Assembly: GCA_963755755.1 (NCBI GenBank)
Contig: CAVWLJ010000010.1
Span: 1-64,000, forward strand
DNA: 64,000 nt
Reading direction: 5' to 3'
Source of the DNA: DATKNA01 sp963755755
GTDB lineage: Bacteria; Actinomycetota; Actinomycetes; Actinomycetales; Kineosporiaceae
Shown piece by piece: positions 27,510 through 35,003 of the stretch (within the stretch, counting starts at the first letter, position 1; each line of letters opens with the position of its first letter). Both the position numbers and the translations under genes were made by a program. The notes below the pieces were generated by a model, which saw only the letters and a list, made by a program, of their open reading frames with translations, was not told the origin of the DNA and searched no databases.

Positions 27510-28123
27510 GCCCGGCTCCTCAGCCCGACGGGGCGAAGCGTCGTCGGCAGGACGTCCTCGACCGAGGTGACCACCGCGTCGACGAAGCCGTAGTCGCGGG
27601 CCTCGGTCGCGGTGAACCAGCGGTCGCGCCGTGAGTCCTCCTCGATCCGGGCGACCGGCTGCCCGGTGTCCTCGGCGATGCACGCGAGCACGGTGTCGCG
27701 GGTGCGGCGCAGGTCGTCGGCCTGGATGGCGATGTCCATGGCGGTGCCGCCGATGCCCGCCGAGCCCTGGTGCAGGAGCACCTTGGCGTGCGGCATCGTG
27801 TAGCGCTTCCCCTTGGTGCCCGAGGAGAGCAGGAACTGCCCGGCGCTGTAGGCCATGCCGAGATTGATCGTGCTGACGTCGTTGGGGACGGCGCGCATGC
27901 AGTCGCGGATGGCGAGCATCCCGGGCACCGACCCGCCGGGGGAGTTGATGAGCAGCCGGATGTCGGCCTTCGGGTCCTCCGCGGAGAGCAGCAGGAGCGC
28001 CTGGCAGAGCCGGTTGCTGTTCCGGTCCTCGAGCGGTTCGCCGAGCACGATGGTCCGCCGGTCGAGCAGCCGGCGGGAGAGGTCGTCGTCCAGGCCGATC
28101 ATCGGATCAGGTGCGTTGGTCAT
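27506..28123 (-). CDS. clpP: ATP-dependent Clp protease proteolytic subunit (ClpP3/P4 type)
   Basis: A 205-residue serine peptidase subunit that forms heptameric rings and degrades unfolded substrates fed by a Clp ATPase. The triad is intact: Ser93 in GMAYSAGQ, His118 in LLHQGS, Asp in RRDRWFTA. The sequence GMAYSAGQFLLSSGTKGKRY is typical of the second actinobacterial clpP pair, not of the main clpP1P2 operon next to clpX, which is not in this window. ATG 28123 has CAGAGT 6 nt upstream, suggesting a leaderless start. It overlaps the next clpP by 4 bp, so the two probably form a mixed complex. Confidence 0.92.
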   Translation of the reverse strand: MTNAPDPMIGLDDDLSRRLLDRRTIVLGEPLEDRNSNRLCQALLLLSAEDPKADIRLLINSPGGSVPGMLAIRDCMRAVPNDVSTINLGMAYSAGQFLLSSGTKGKRYTMPHAKVLLHQGSAGIGGTAMDIAIQADDLRRTRDTVLACIAEDTGQPVARIEEDSRRDRWFTATEARDYGFVDAVVTSVEDVLPTTLRPVGLRSRA

Positions 28124-28201
28124 GCCGCCACTCTGATCGGGCGCAGGGCGCTCCGACAGGGCGCGCTGCTCAGGGCAGCGCTGCCGACAGCAGCGCGCTC
28201 C

Positions 28202-28822
28202 TCAGGCGGGCGGGGACTGGCGGCCGCCGCCGGGGGTCCACAGCACGTCCGCCATCTGTCCGTCGGCCCGGCGGTTCGCCTGCCGGCACAGGATGAACAG
28301 CAGGTCGCTCAGCCGGTTGAGGTACTGCGCGGTCAGCGGGTTGATCCCGCCGTCGCTGCTCGTGCCGTGCTCGGCGACCGCGGCCCAGACCGACCGCTCG
28401 GCCCGCCGTGCGACCGTCCGCGCGACGTGCAGGTGCGCCGCGGCGACGGTGCCGCCGGGCAGGACGAACGACCGCAGCGGCGGCAGCTCGTCGTTCCAGC
28501 GGTCGCAGGCGGCCTCGAGGTCCGCCACGTACTCCGGCGTCACCCGCAGCGGCGGGTGCTCCGACGTCTGCGCGGTGAGCGGGGTGGAGAGGTCGGCGCC
28601 GACGTCGAACAGGTCGTTCTGCACCCGGCCCAGCAGGTCGACGACCTCGGCGTCCAGCTCGCCGGCGCCGGTGGCGAGGACCACCCCGATCGCGCTGTTC
28701 GCCTCGTCGACGTCCGCGTAGGCGATCAGCCGGGGATCGTTCTTGCTCGTGCGGCTGAAGTCGCCGAGCGAGGTCGTGCCGTCGTCGCCGGTGCGGGTGT
28801 AGATCCTGGTGAGGTTGACCAC
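28202..28822 (-). CDS. Cob(I)alamin adenosyltransferase (PduO/MMAB type)
   Basis: Transfers the adenosyl group of ATP to cob(I)alamin to make adenosylcobalamin, the cofactor of methylmalonyl-CoA mutase. PduO-type motifs are clear: TRTGDDGTTSLGD near the N terminus (ATP-binding), YADVDEANSAIG, RTVARRAERSVW and NPLTAQYLNRLSDLLF (corrin-binding helices). GTG 28822 gives 206 residues and has TACGCT exactly 6 nt upstream; longer in-frame starts would run antisense through murA. The position next to murA matches Rv1314c-Rv1315. MeaB, epimerase and thiolase genes lie 15-18 kb downstream and use the same pathway. Confidence 0.94.
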   Translation of the reverse strand: MVNLTRIYTRTGDDGTTSLGDFSRTSKNDPRLIAYADVDEANSAIGVVLATGAGELDAEVVDLLGRVQNDLFDVGADLSTPLTAQTSEHPPLRVTPEYVADLEAACDRWNDELPPLRSFVLPGGTVAAAHLHVARTVARRAERSVWAAVAEHGTSSDGGINPLTAQYLNRLSDLLFILCRQANRRADGQMADVLWTPGGGRQSPPA

Positions 28823-28828
28823 GCTCCG

Positions 28829-28834
28829 AGCGTA
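28829..28834 (-). promoter_or_regulatory. -10 hexamer TACGCT, leaderless start of the adenosyltransferase
   Basis: Minus-strand TACGCT with a 6-nt gap to GTG 28822. It is back to back with the murA promoter region (TACCAT at 28866-28871), so both genes start from a roughly 60-bp divergent gap. Confidence 0.5.
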
Positions 28835-28865
28835 GGGGGTGACGGGCGCGGGCCGTGGCGGCCCG

Positions 28866-28871
28866 TACCAT
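28866..28871 (+). promoter_or_regulatory. -10 hexamer TACCAT upstream of murA
   Basis: TACCAT, 8 nt before GTG 28880; a near-leaderless start. Confidence 0.4.
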
Positions 28872-28879
28872 CGACGCCC

Positions 28880-30160
28880 GTGGAAGCGTTCCGGATCGTC
28901 GGCGGTGCCCGGCTCGAGGGGGCGGTCCGAGTCCCCGGGGCGAAGAACAGCGTCCTGAAGCTCATGGCCGCCTCTCTGCTCACCGCGGGCACGACGACCC
29001 TCATGGACGTTCCCGACATCGTCGACGTCCGGATCATGGCGGAGCTGCTGCGCCGGCTGGGCTGCGACGTCGAGCACGACCCCGCCGCCGGAGTCGTCTC
29101 CGTCGGCGTCCCCGACGTCCCGCTGCACCGGGCCGACTACGACCTCGTGCGCGCGATGCGCGCCTCGATCTGCGTGCTCGGGCCGCTCGTCGCGCGCTGC
29201 GGGGCCGCCGACGTCGCGCTGCCGGGCGGCGACGCCATCGGCTCGCGCGGGCTCGACATGCACATCACGGGGCTGCAGCAGCTCGGCGCCGTCGTCCACG
29301 TCGACCACGGGTTCCTCGTCGCGGAGGCTCCGAGCGGGCTCACCGGCACGCACGTGCGTCTCGACTTCCCCAGCGTCGGCGCCACCGAGAACCTGCTCAC
29401 CGCCGCCGTTCTCGCCCGGGGGACGACGGTCATCGAGAACGCGGCCCGCGAGCCGGAGGTCGTCGACCTCTGCCGGATGCTGCGGCGGATGGGTGCCCGC
29501 ATCGACGGCGTGGCCACCTCGACCCTGACGATCGAGGGCGTCCCGCGGCTGCACCCGGTGGAGCACCGCGTCGTCCCGGACCGGATCGTCGCCGCCACGT
29601 GGGCGTTCGCGGCGGCGCTCACGGGCGGCGACGTCGTCGTCCGCAACGGCGAGCCGGGCCACCTGGGCATGCCGCTGGACAAGATCGCCGCCACCGGCGC
29701 CGTGGTGAGCCACCTCCCCGATGGCTTCCGGGTGCAGGGGCCGCGACGTGCCCGCGCCGTGGACGCCGCGACGTTGCCGTACCCGGGCTTCCCGACGGAC
29801 CTGCAGCCCTTCATGATCACTCTGGACGCGATCGCCGAGGGTGCCGCGCTGGTCACGGAGAACCTCTTCGAGGCGCGGTTCCGCTTCGTCCAGGAGATCG
29901 CGCGGCTCGGTGCCGACGTGCGGGTGGACGGCCATCACGCGCTCGTCCGCGGGGTGCCCCGGCTCTCGGGGGCGCCGGTGGAGGCCAGCGACATCCGGGC
30001 GGGCGCCGCGCTGGTGCTCGCGGGGCTGGTCGCCGACGGCGAGACCTTCGTGGCGGGCGCGAAGCACGTCGACCGCGGCTACGCGGGGTTCGACGACGCG
30101 CTCCGCGCGCTCGGCGCGGAGGTCAGCCGCACCCGGGTCGCGGACCCCGCCTACGCCTGA
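28880..30160 (+). CDS. murA: UDP-N-acetylglucosamine 1-carboxyvinyltransferase, Asp-type active site
   Basis: Transfers enolpyruvate from PEP to UDP-GlcNAc, the first committed step of peptidoglycan synthesis in the cytosol. The 426-residue protein has the full inside-out barrel, with PGAKNSVLKLMAAS at the N terminus. The loop residue that is Cys115 in E. coli is Asp118 here (PGGDAIGSRGLDMH). The same Cys-to-Asp change occurs in mycobacterial and chlamydial MurA and is known to prevent fosfomycin from alkylating the enzyme. GTG 28880 has a near-leaderless -10 box; in-frame codons upstream run antisense over other genes. It converges with a small membrane-protein gene. Confidence 0.95.
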   Translation: MEAFRIVGGARLEGAVRVPGAKNSVLKLMAASLLTAGTTTLMDVPDIVDVRIMAELLRRLGCDVEHDPAAGVVSVGVPDVPLHRADYDLVRAMRASICVLGPLVARCGAADVALPGGDAIGSRGLDMHITGLQQLGAVVHVDHGFLVAEAPSGLTGTHVRLDFPSVGATENLLTAAVLARGTTVIENAAREPEVVDLCRMLRRMGARIDGVATSTLTIEGVPRLHPVEHRVVPDRIVAATWAFAAALTGGDVVVRNGEPGHLGMPLDKIAATGAVVSHLPDGFRVQGPRRARAVDAATLPYPGFPTDLQPFMITLDAIAEGAALVTENLFEARFRFVQEIARLGADVRVDGHHALVRGVPRLSGAPVEASDIRAGAALVLAGLVADGETFVAGAKHVDRGYAGFDDALRALGAEVSRTRVADPAYA

Positions 30161-30206
30161 CGGCTGGGTCGGCCACTCGGCTCGGCTGCCTGACTCTCCG
30201 CCTGAC

Positions 30207-30641
30207 TCAGCCCCCGCTGGGAGTGTGCCCGCCGGCGCGCAGGACCAGCCGGGCGGTCTTGACGTCCTCGGGGAACACGAGCACACGCGGCCCGTCCGTC
30301 GTCGGCGCCAGCGTCGCGCGCAGGCCGGCGTCGACGAGGCGCCGGCGCATCATCTCCGCCTCGACGAACGTCGACGGCTCGGCGATCGGGACCAGCAGCC
30401 CGTACTCACCGGGCGTGCCGACGGTGGGTTTCCGCTGGACCACCGACTTGCCCGAACTGAACGCCCAGCGGAGCAGCAGCATCAGGATCCCGACCACGCC
30501 GAGCGCCAGCACCGGCCCGAACGCGAACGAGTAGCTGCCCCAGTACACCTCTGCAGTCTCTCTCCGCCGCGGCCCGGGCGCGAGGTCGGCGAAGGGGCCA
30601 TTCCCGGTCACGTCCGTCACGGAGTGCAACCAGGACGACAC
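30207..30641 (-). CDS. Hypothetical single-pass membrane protein with DUF2007-like C terminus
   Basis: Up to 144 residues. There is one hydrophobic helix in the first half (FGPVLALGVVGILMLLLRWAF). A soluble C-terminal part reads VEAEMMRRRLVDAGLRATLA and PRVLVFPEDVKTARLVL, resembling the DUF2007/putative signal-transducing fold that binds small ligands. The start is uncertain: GTG 30641 gives the length stated, while a GTG encoding VYWGSYS would drop about 30 polar residues. Neither has a strong ribosome binding site. Function unknown. Converges with murA (46 bp between stops). Confidence 0.6.
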   Translation of the reverse strand: MSSWLHSVTDVTGNGPFADLAPGPRRRETAEVYWGSYSFAFGPVLALGVVGILMLLLRWAFSSGKSVVQRKPTVGTPGEYGLLVPIAEPSTFVEAEMMRRRLVDAGLRATLAPTTDGPRVLVFPEDVKTARLVLRAGGHTPSGG

Positions 30642-30875
30642 GCATCACTACCGACGACTCGCTCGAAGGATGTCAAGTCCGTCTCTGGTCACAGTGTCAT
30701 CACGAGTCACCGTGGCGTACTGGTTCTCACGTCATGAGCCGACTAACCTCCTGCTATCGATCGGTGACCACAGGTAGTGCGCTGTTGTCGGATCGGCGGC
30801 AGGCGCAACGGAAACACCTCTCGCGGCGTCGGAGTACGTAGCAGGTGGTCACGCAGCGAGAGCAAGGGGGCGGAC
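30642..30875. other. Intergenic region between divergent genes
   Basis: 234 bp without a gene, noticeably less GC-rich than its surroundings. It contains TAACCT at 30743-30748, which could be a -10 element towards the STAS gene, and the ribosome binding site AAGGGGG at 30864-30870. No repeat or stable hairpin stands out. Confidence 0.4.
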
Positions 30876-31202
30876 ATGGAGCAGGAGACGGGCCTCGACG
30901 TCCGGGTGGTTCGACCCGGCACGGAGATCGACCTGGTGGGGCGGCTCGACGGGCGGACGGCCCCGACGGTGCGGGAGATCCTCTCCCGGTGCGTCGACGA
31001 GGGCGAGGGTGATCTCCTGCTGCACATCGGCTCGCTGGAGATCTGGGACTCGGCCGGCCTCGGCGTCCTCGTCGGGGCGCACCGCCGGGCGCGCCGTGCA
31101 GGCCGCCGCGTCGTGCTCACCGAGGTGCCGCCGCGGCAGCTGCGCCTGCTGCGCGCGACCAAGCTGCACCGGTTGTTCGTGGTGGAGCCCCTCGTCGCCT
31201 GA
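30876..31202 (+). CDS. STAS-domain anti-anti-sigma factor
   Basis: A 108-residue single STAS domain of the SpoIIAA/RsbV type. It binds an anti-sigma kinase when unphosphorylated, so a stress or developmental sigma factor is freed. The phosphorylation-site loop is present as IWDSAGLGVLVG, with the target serine in DSAG, and the strand EIDLVGRLDGRTAPTVREIL is typical. ATG 30876 is chosen because AAGGGGG sits 5 nt upstream; an in-frame extension to 30777 is Arg-rich and not family-like. No anti-sigma or sigma gene is nearby, so its partners lie elsewhere. The antiporter gene follows after 62 bp with its own -10 box. Confidence 0.9.
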   Translation: MEQETGLDVRVVRPGTEIDLVGRLDGRTAPTVREILSRCVDEGEGDLLLHIGSLEIWDSAGLGVLVGAHRRARRAGRRVVLTEVPPRQLRLLRATKLHRLFVVEPLVA

Positions 31203-31252
31203 TCCGCCGAGGCGGACGAGGCTTCCGGCGAGAGTTCAGCTGAGCGCCGTGC

Positions 31253-31258
31253 GATAGT
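31253..31258 (+). promoter_or_regulatory. -10 hexamer GATAGT, leaderless start of the antiporter
   Basis: GATAGT, exactly 6 nt before GTG 31265. Confidence 0.45.
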
Positions 31259-31264
31259 GCGGGC

Positions 31265-33139
31265 GTGACGGCCGAGGTCCCGCTCGTCGCGCTCGTCCTC
31301 GTCGCGGCGACCGTCGCCGGGGTGAGCGCGCGCTTCGGCTTCTCCTCACCCCTCGTCCTCACCGCGGTCGGCATCGTCGCGTCGTTCGTGCCGGGGATCC
31401 CCGACTACCCGCTCACGCCGGACCTGGTCCTCATCGGGATCCTCCCGCCGCTGCTCTACTCGGCGGCGATCCGCACCCCGTTCGTCGACATCCGCCGGAA
31501 CCGCCGGCAGATCGCGCTGCTCTCCGTCGGGCTCGTCCTCGTCACCGCCTTCGCCGTCGCCGGCGTCGCGGTGCTCCTGCTGCCCGGCCTGTCGCTCGCG
31601 GCCGCGCTCGCCCTCGGCGCCGTGGTCGCGCCGCCGGACGCCGTGGCCGCCACCGCCGTCGCCCGCCGGGTCGGGATGCCGCGCCGGATCGTCACCATCC
31701 TCGAGGGCGAGAGCCTGCTCAACGACGCCACCGCCCTGGTCACGTTCCGCACCGCGCTCGGCGCCGTCGCGGGAACGGCGACCCTGCTGGGGGCCGGGCT
31801 CGACTTCGGCCGGGCCATCGTCGTGGGCGTCGGCACGGGGTTCGTCGTCGCCTGGATCATCGTCCCGGTGCGCAAGCGGCTCGAGGATCCGGTGCTCGAC
31901 ACGACGCTCTCGCTCCTCGTCCCCTATGTCGCCTACCTCGCCGCCGAGGAGCTGCACGGCTCCGGCGTGCTCGGCGTCGTCGTCGCGGGCCTCGTGCTCG
32001 GGCACAAGTCGCCGGAGATCCAGTCGGCCGGGTCGCGGGTCACGGAACGCATCCTCTGGCGGACCGTGCAGTTCGTCCTCGAGAACGTCGTCTTCCTGCT
32101 CATCGGCCTGCAGCTGCGCTCCCTGCTCGAGCGCGCGCGGGCGAGCTCCGTCGACAACGTCACGATCCTCTGGCTCTGCGTCGGGGTGACGGCGACGGTC
32201 ATCATCGTCCGCTTCGTGTGGATGTTCCCCGCGGTCTACCTGCCGCGCCTGATCCCGCGCATCCGCCGCTCCGAACCGCGGCCGCCGTGGCAGAACGTCG
32301 TCGTCCTGTCGTGGGCCGGCATGCGCGGCGTCGTCACGCTCGCGGCGGGCTTCGCGCTCGTCGGGCAGGTCGAGAACGCCGAGGTCCTCGTCGTCGCGGC
32401 CTTCAGCGTCGTCGCGGCCACTCTGCTGCTCCTCGGGTCGACGCTGCCCGGCCTGGTCCGGCTGCTCAAGGTGCCCGGCCCCGACCCCGCCCAGGACGCC
32501 CTGCAGCAGGCGCTCGTGCTCCAGAAGGCGGTGGACGCCGGGAAGCGCCGGCTCGACGAGGTGGCGGACGGCGACACCCCGAAGGACGTCGTCGAGGACC
32601 TGCGGTCGTGGGGCGAGCGGGTGGCGCACTCGGTGTGGGAGCGGCTCGGGACCAGCGACAGCCGTGCGGAGACGCCGACCAGGGCGTTCCGGCGGCTTCG
32701 GGTCGCGATGCTGCGTGCCGAGCGGGGCAAGGTCGTCGACGTCTACCGGTCGGGCAAGGTGCCGGCCGAGGTGCTCGAAGGCGTCATGGAGCGGCTCGAC
32801 CAGGAGGAGGCCATGCTGATGGCCTTCGGCGAGGGCGCGGCCACCGGGCAGACGGACCTGCTCACCCCGCAGGGGCTCGAGGAGTGCGAGCACCTGCGGA
32901 CCGAGCCGCTGATCGCCGTCCCGGGCAACCCCGACGGCTGCGAGGACTGCCTGGCGATGGGCGCCCACGACTGGGTGGCGCTGCGGATGTGCCTGCACTG
33001 CGGGCACGTCGGCTGCTGCGACTCCTCGCCCCGCCGGCACGCGACGGCGCACTACGAGGGGACGAACCACCCGGTGATGCGGAGCATCGAGCTCGGCGAG
33101 GGCTGGCGCTGGTGCTTCGTCGACAAGATCGCCGGCTGA
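31265..33139 (+). CDS. CPA1-type Na+/H+ antiporter fused to a UBP-type zinc finger
   Basis: A 624-residue protein. The first 400 residues are a NhaP/NHE-like exchanger with about 12 helices. The ion-binding signature VAPPDAVAATAVARR and the LEGESLLNDATALV helix are present, as is WAGMRGVVTLAAGF. A cytosolic helical linker (about 410-540, KAVDAGKRRLDEVADGD) follows. The last 85 residues are a ZnF-UBP domain: CEHL, CEDCLAMG, CLHCGHVGCCDSSPRRHATAHYEGTNHPVMRSIE. In eukaryotes this finger binds the free C terminus of ubiquitin. In actinobacterial antiporters its ligand is unknown, and it may regulate transport. GTG 31265 follows a -10 box at 6 nt. Confidence 0.93.
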   Translation: MTAEVPLVALVLVAATVAGVSARFGFSSPLVLTAVGIVASFVPGIPDYPLTPDLVLIGILPPLLYSAAIRTPFVDIRRNRRQIALLSVGLVLVTAFAVAGVAVLLLPGLSLAAALALGAVVAPPDAVAATAVARRVGMPRRIVTILEGESLLNDATALVTFRTALGAVAGTATLLGAGLDFGRAIVVGVGTGFVVAWIIVPVRKRLEDPVLDTTLSLLVPYVAYLAAEELHGSGVLGVVVAGLVLGHKSPEIQSAGSRVTERILWRTVQFVLENVVFLLIGLQLRSLLERARASSVDNVTILWLCVGVTATVIIVRFVWMFPAVYLPRLIPRIRRSEPRPPWQNVVVLSWAGMRGVVTLAAGFALVGQVENAEVLVVAAFSVVAATLLLLGSTLPGLVRLLKVPGPDPAQDALQQALVLQKAVDAGKRRLDEVADGDTPKDVVEDLRSWGERVAHSVWERLGTSDSRAETPTRAFRRLRVAMLRAERGKVVDVYRSGKVPAEVLEGVMERLDQEEAMLMAFGEGAATGQTDLLTPQGLEECEHLRTEPLIAVPGNPDGCEDCLAMGAHDWVALRMCLHCGHVGCCDSSPRRHATAHYEGTNHPVMRSIELGEGWRWCFVDKIAG

Positions 33140-33170
33140 CTCCTCCCGCACGCCCGAGCAGGCAGCCGGC

Positions 33171-33776
33171 TCAGCCTCGCAGGGCCTCGGCCAGCTCGAG
33201 GCTGAGGGTCCGGGCCGCCAGGACGGCGCGCTCGCCGGTGCCCCGGTCACGGTCCGCCGCCCACGCCGCGAGCTCGCGACGCAGCCCGCCCTGTGCGGCA
33301 CCCACCTCGCGGCACCGGTGCAGGAACGTCGTGCCGACCGGCATCTCGTCGCGCTGGGCGAGCTCGGCGGCCGCGGCGGCGAGCAGAGCTGCGTCAGCGG
33401 CGGCGGCGACGGCCACGTAGGCCGCGCCCACGAGGAACGCCTCGTCGAGCACGTCCCGGCCGGCGCGGGCGCCCGGCGTGCGGGCACCCAGCGAGGCGAG
33501 GTCGGCGGCGAGCTCCTCGTGGCCGCCGAGGCATTCCGGCCCGACGGTGACGAGGGGCCACGCCTGCGGGTCGTTCGGCGGCACCGGCAGCCGCTCCCAG
33601 GCGGAGGCGGTGCGCCCCAGCCAGGCCACGTACGCCGCGGCGGAGGAGACCGCGTCGAGGTCGGCGAGGGCCGCGGCGCTGGACGCGCGGGAACGCCAGG
33701 TGCGTGCGCCGAGCGTCGCGAGGAAGCCGTCGCGCCGGACGCCGTCGCGGACCAGGACTGGGGGCATGCCCTCCAT
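33171..33776 (-). CDS. Hypothetical Ala-rich protein
   Basis: A 201-residue soluble protein, about a quarter alanine and mostly helical by composition (for example DEAFLVGAAYVAVAAAADAALLAAAAAELA). No family motif is recognised. It is on the same strand as, and 60 bp downstream of, the PatB-like gene, so they may be co-transcribed. ATG 33776 has no clear ribosome binding site; a second ATG three codons on is equally possible. It converges with the antiporter gene. Coding is supported by uninterrupted length and strong third-position GC. Confidence 0.6.
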   Translation of the reverse strand: MEGMPPVLVRDGVRRDGFLATLGARTWRSRASSAAALADLDAVSSAAAYVAWLGRTASAWERLPVPPNDPQAWPLVTVGPECLGGHEELAADLASLGARTPGARAGRDVLDEAFLVGAAYVAVAAAADAALLAAAAAELAQRDEMPVGTTFLHRCREVGAAQGGLRRELAAWAADRDRGTGERAVLAARTLSLELAEALRG

Positions 33777-33836
33777 TCGGCCACGTCGCCCGCGCGGTGA
33801 ACGCCGAGCGGGGCAGGTTCCGCCGATCGGGTGACG

Positions 33837-34991
33837 TCAGGTCTGCCAGGCGGCGGCCAGCCGGTCCACGATCCGCCGGAGGCGCTCGGACGAGGTCGCG
33901 AACGTCAGCCGGACGAAGCGGTCGAAGCCCGCGCCGAACTCCGGTCCGCGGGCGACGAGGACGCCGGCCGCGCGGGCCCGGACGGCGGGGTCGGCGTCGC
34001 CCGGCACCTGCAGCCAGCCGAGGTACGTGCCTTCCGGCGGCGTCCACGCCACCTCGGGGAGCTGCCGGTCGAGCAGCGACGCCAGCTCCGCGCGCCGTTC
34101 GGCGAGCGCGGCGACGACGCCGTCGAGCCACGGGGTGCCCCGGGTGTACGCCGCGACCGTCGCGGCGAGGCCGAGCGGCGAGAGGCCGTGGTTCGCCACG
34201 GGCGGAGCGGCGCCCAGCGCGGCCAGGTCGGCCCGGGTCCCGACGACGATCTGCGCGCACTTGAGCCCCGGCACGTTCCAGGCCTTCGAGGCCGAGGTCA
34301 CCGTGGTGAGGTGCTCCGCGGTGCCGTCGAGCGCGGCATAGGGCACGTGGATCGCGCCGGGCAGGACGAGCGGCGCGTGGATCTCGTCGCTGACCACGCG
34401 GGCGCCGTGGCGCAGGACGACGTCGCGCAGGGCCTCGAGCTCCGCACGCGTCCATACCCGGCCGAGCGGATTGTGCGGCGAGCTGAGCAGCAGCGTGCGA
34501 GCGCCGCGGGCGAACGCGGCGTCGATCGCCGCGACGTGGAGGCACCGATCGGCGTCCAGCGCCGGGACGGTGACCAGCTGCCGGCCGGTGAGCGCGACGA
34601 CGTCGAGGAGCGGCCGGTACGAGGGCACGGGGACGACGACGGGCGCGGGGTCGCACAGCGTCTCCACCGCGAACCGGACGCCCGCCATGACGTCGCCGCT
34701 CGGCAGGACGAGACCCGGGTCGACGACCCACCCGTAGCGCTCGAGGGCGAACGCGGCCAGCGCCTGGGGCAGGCCCAGCGCGAGCGGATCGACCGGGGGA
34801 TAGCCGAAGACGCCGCGCTCGACCGCGTCGCGGACGGCGTCCTGCACCGGCGGGCAGGGGCGGACGTCCATCTCGGCGACCCAGGCGGGCAGGACGCCGT
34901 CGGCCGCGTACGTCCACTTGGCCGACACGGCCCGGCGCAGGTCGGCGTCCTCGACCTCGAAGGGGTCCTCACTCAGGGAGCTGGCGGTCAC
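33837..34991 (-). CDS. PLP-dependent C-S lyase, MalY/PatB family
   Basis: A 384-residue fold-type I PLP enzyme, probably a cystathionine beta-lyase or a cysteine-S-conjugate lyase. The PLP lysine is K236 in SASKAWNVPGLK and the pyridine-N aspartate is D202 in VSDEIHAPLVLPG. The N-terminal DFEVEDADLRRAVSAKWTYAADGVLPAWVAEMD pattern is diagnostic of MalY/PatB. GTG 34991 has TAGCGT exactly 6 nt upstream, a leaderless start. The nearest neighbour upstream is a frameshifted MFS exporter ending 10 bp before it. The true substrate cannot be told from sequence; aminotransferase side activity is possible. Confidence 0.88.
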   Translation of the reverse strand: MTASSLSEDPFEVEDADLRRAVSAKWTYAADGVLPAWVAEMDVRPCPPVQDAVRDAVERGVFGYPPVDPLALGLPQALAAFALERYGWVVDPGLVLPSGDVMAGVRFAVETLCDPAPVVVPVPSYRPLLDVVALTGRQLVTVPALDADRCLHVAAIDAAFARGARTLLLSSPHNPLGRVWTRAELEALRDVVLRHGARVVSDEIHAPLVLPGAIHVPYAALDGTAEHLTTVTSASKAWNVPGLKCAQIVVGTRADLAALGAAPPVANHGLSPLGLAATVAAYTRGTPWLDGVVAALAERRAELASLLDRQLPEVAWTPPEGTYLGWLQVPGDADPAVRARAAGVLVARGPEFGAGFDRFVRLTFATSSERLRRIVDRLAAAWQT

Positions 34992-34997
34992 GGCGGC

Positions 34998-35003
34998 ACG
35001 CTA
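34998..35003 (-). promoter_or_regulatory. -10 hexamer TAGCGT, leaderless start of the PatB-like gene
   Basis: Minus-strand TAGCGT with exactly 6 nt to GTG 34991. It overlaps the stop region of the upstream MFS gene. Confidence 0.5.

Noticed and set aside
28202..30286. A 694-codon minus-strand frame extending the adenosyltransferase across murA.
   Set aside because: Only the last 206 codons are family-like; the rest is murA antisense. GTG 28822 has its own -10 box.
33131..33170. GCCGGCTG / CAGCCGGC inverted repeat after the antiporter gene as a terminator.
   Set aside because: The 24-nt loop and 8-bp arms are too weak to separate from chance in this GC content.
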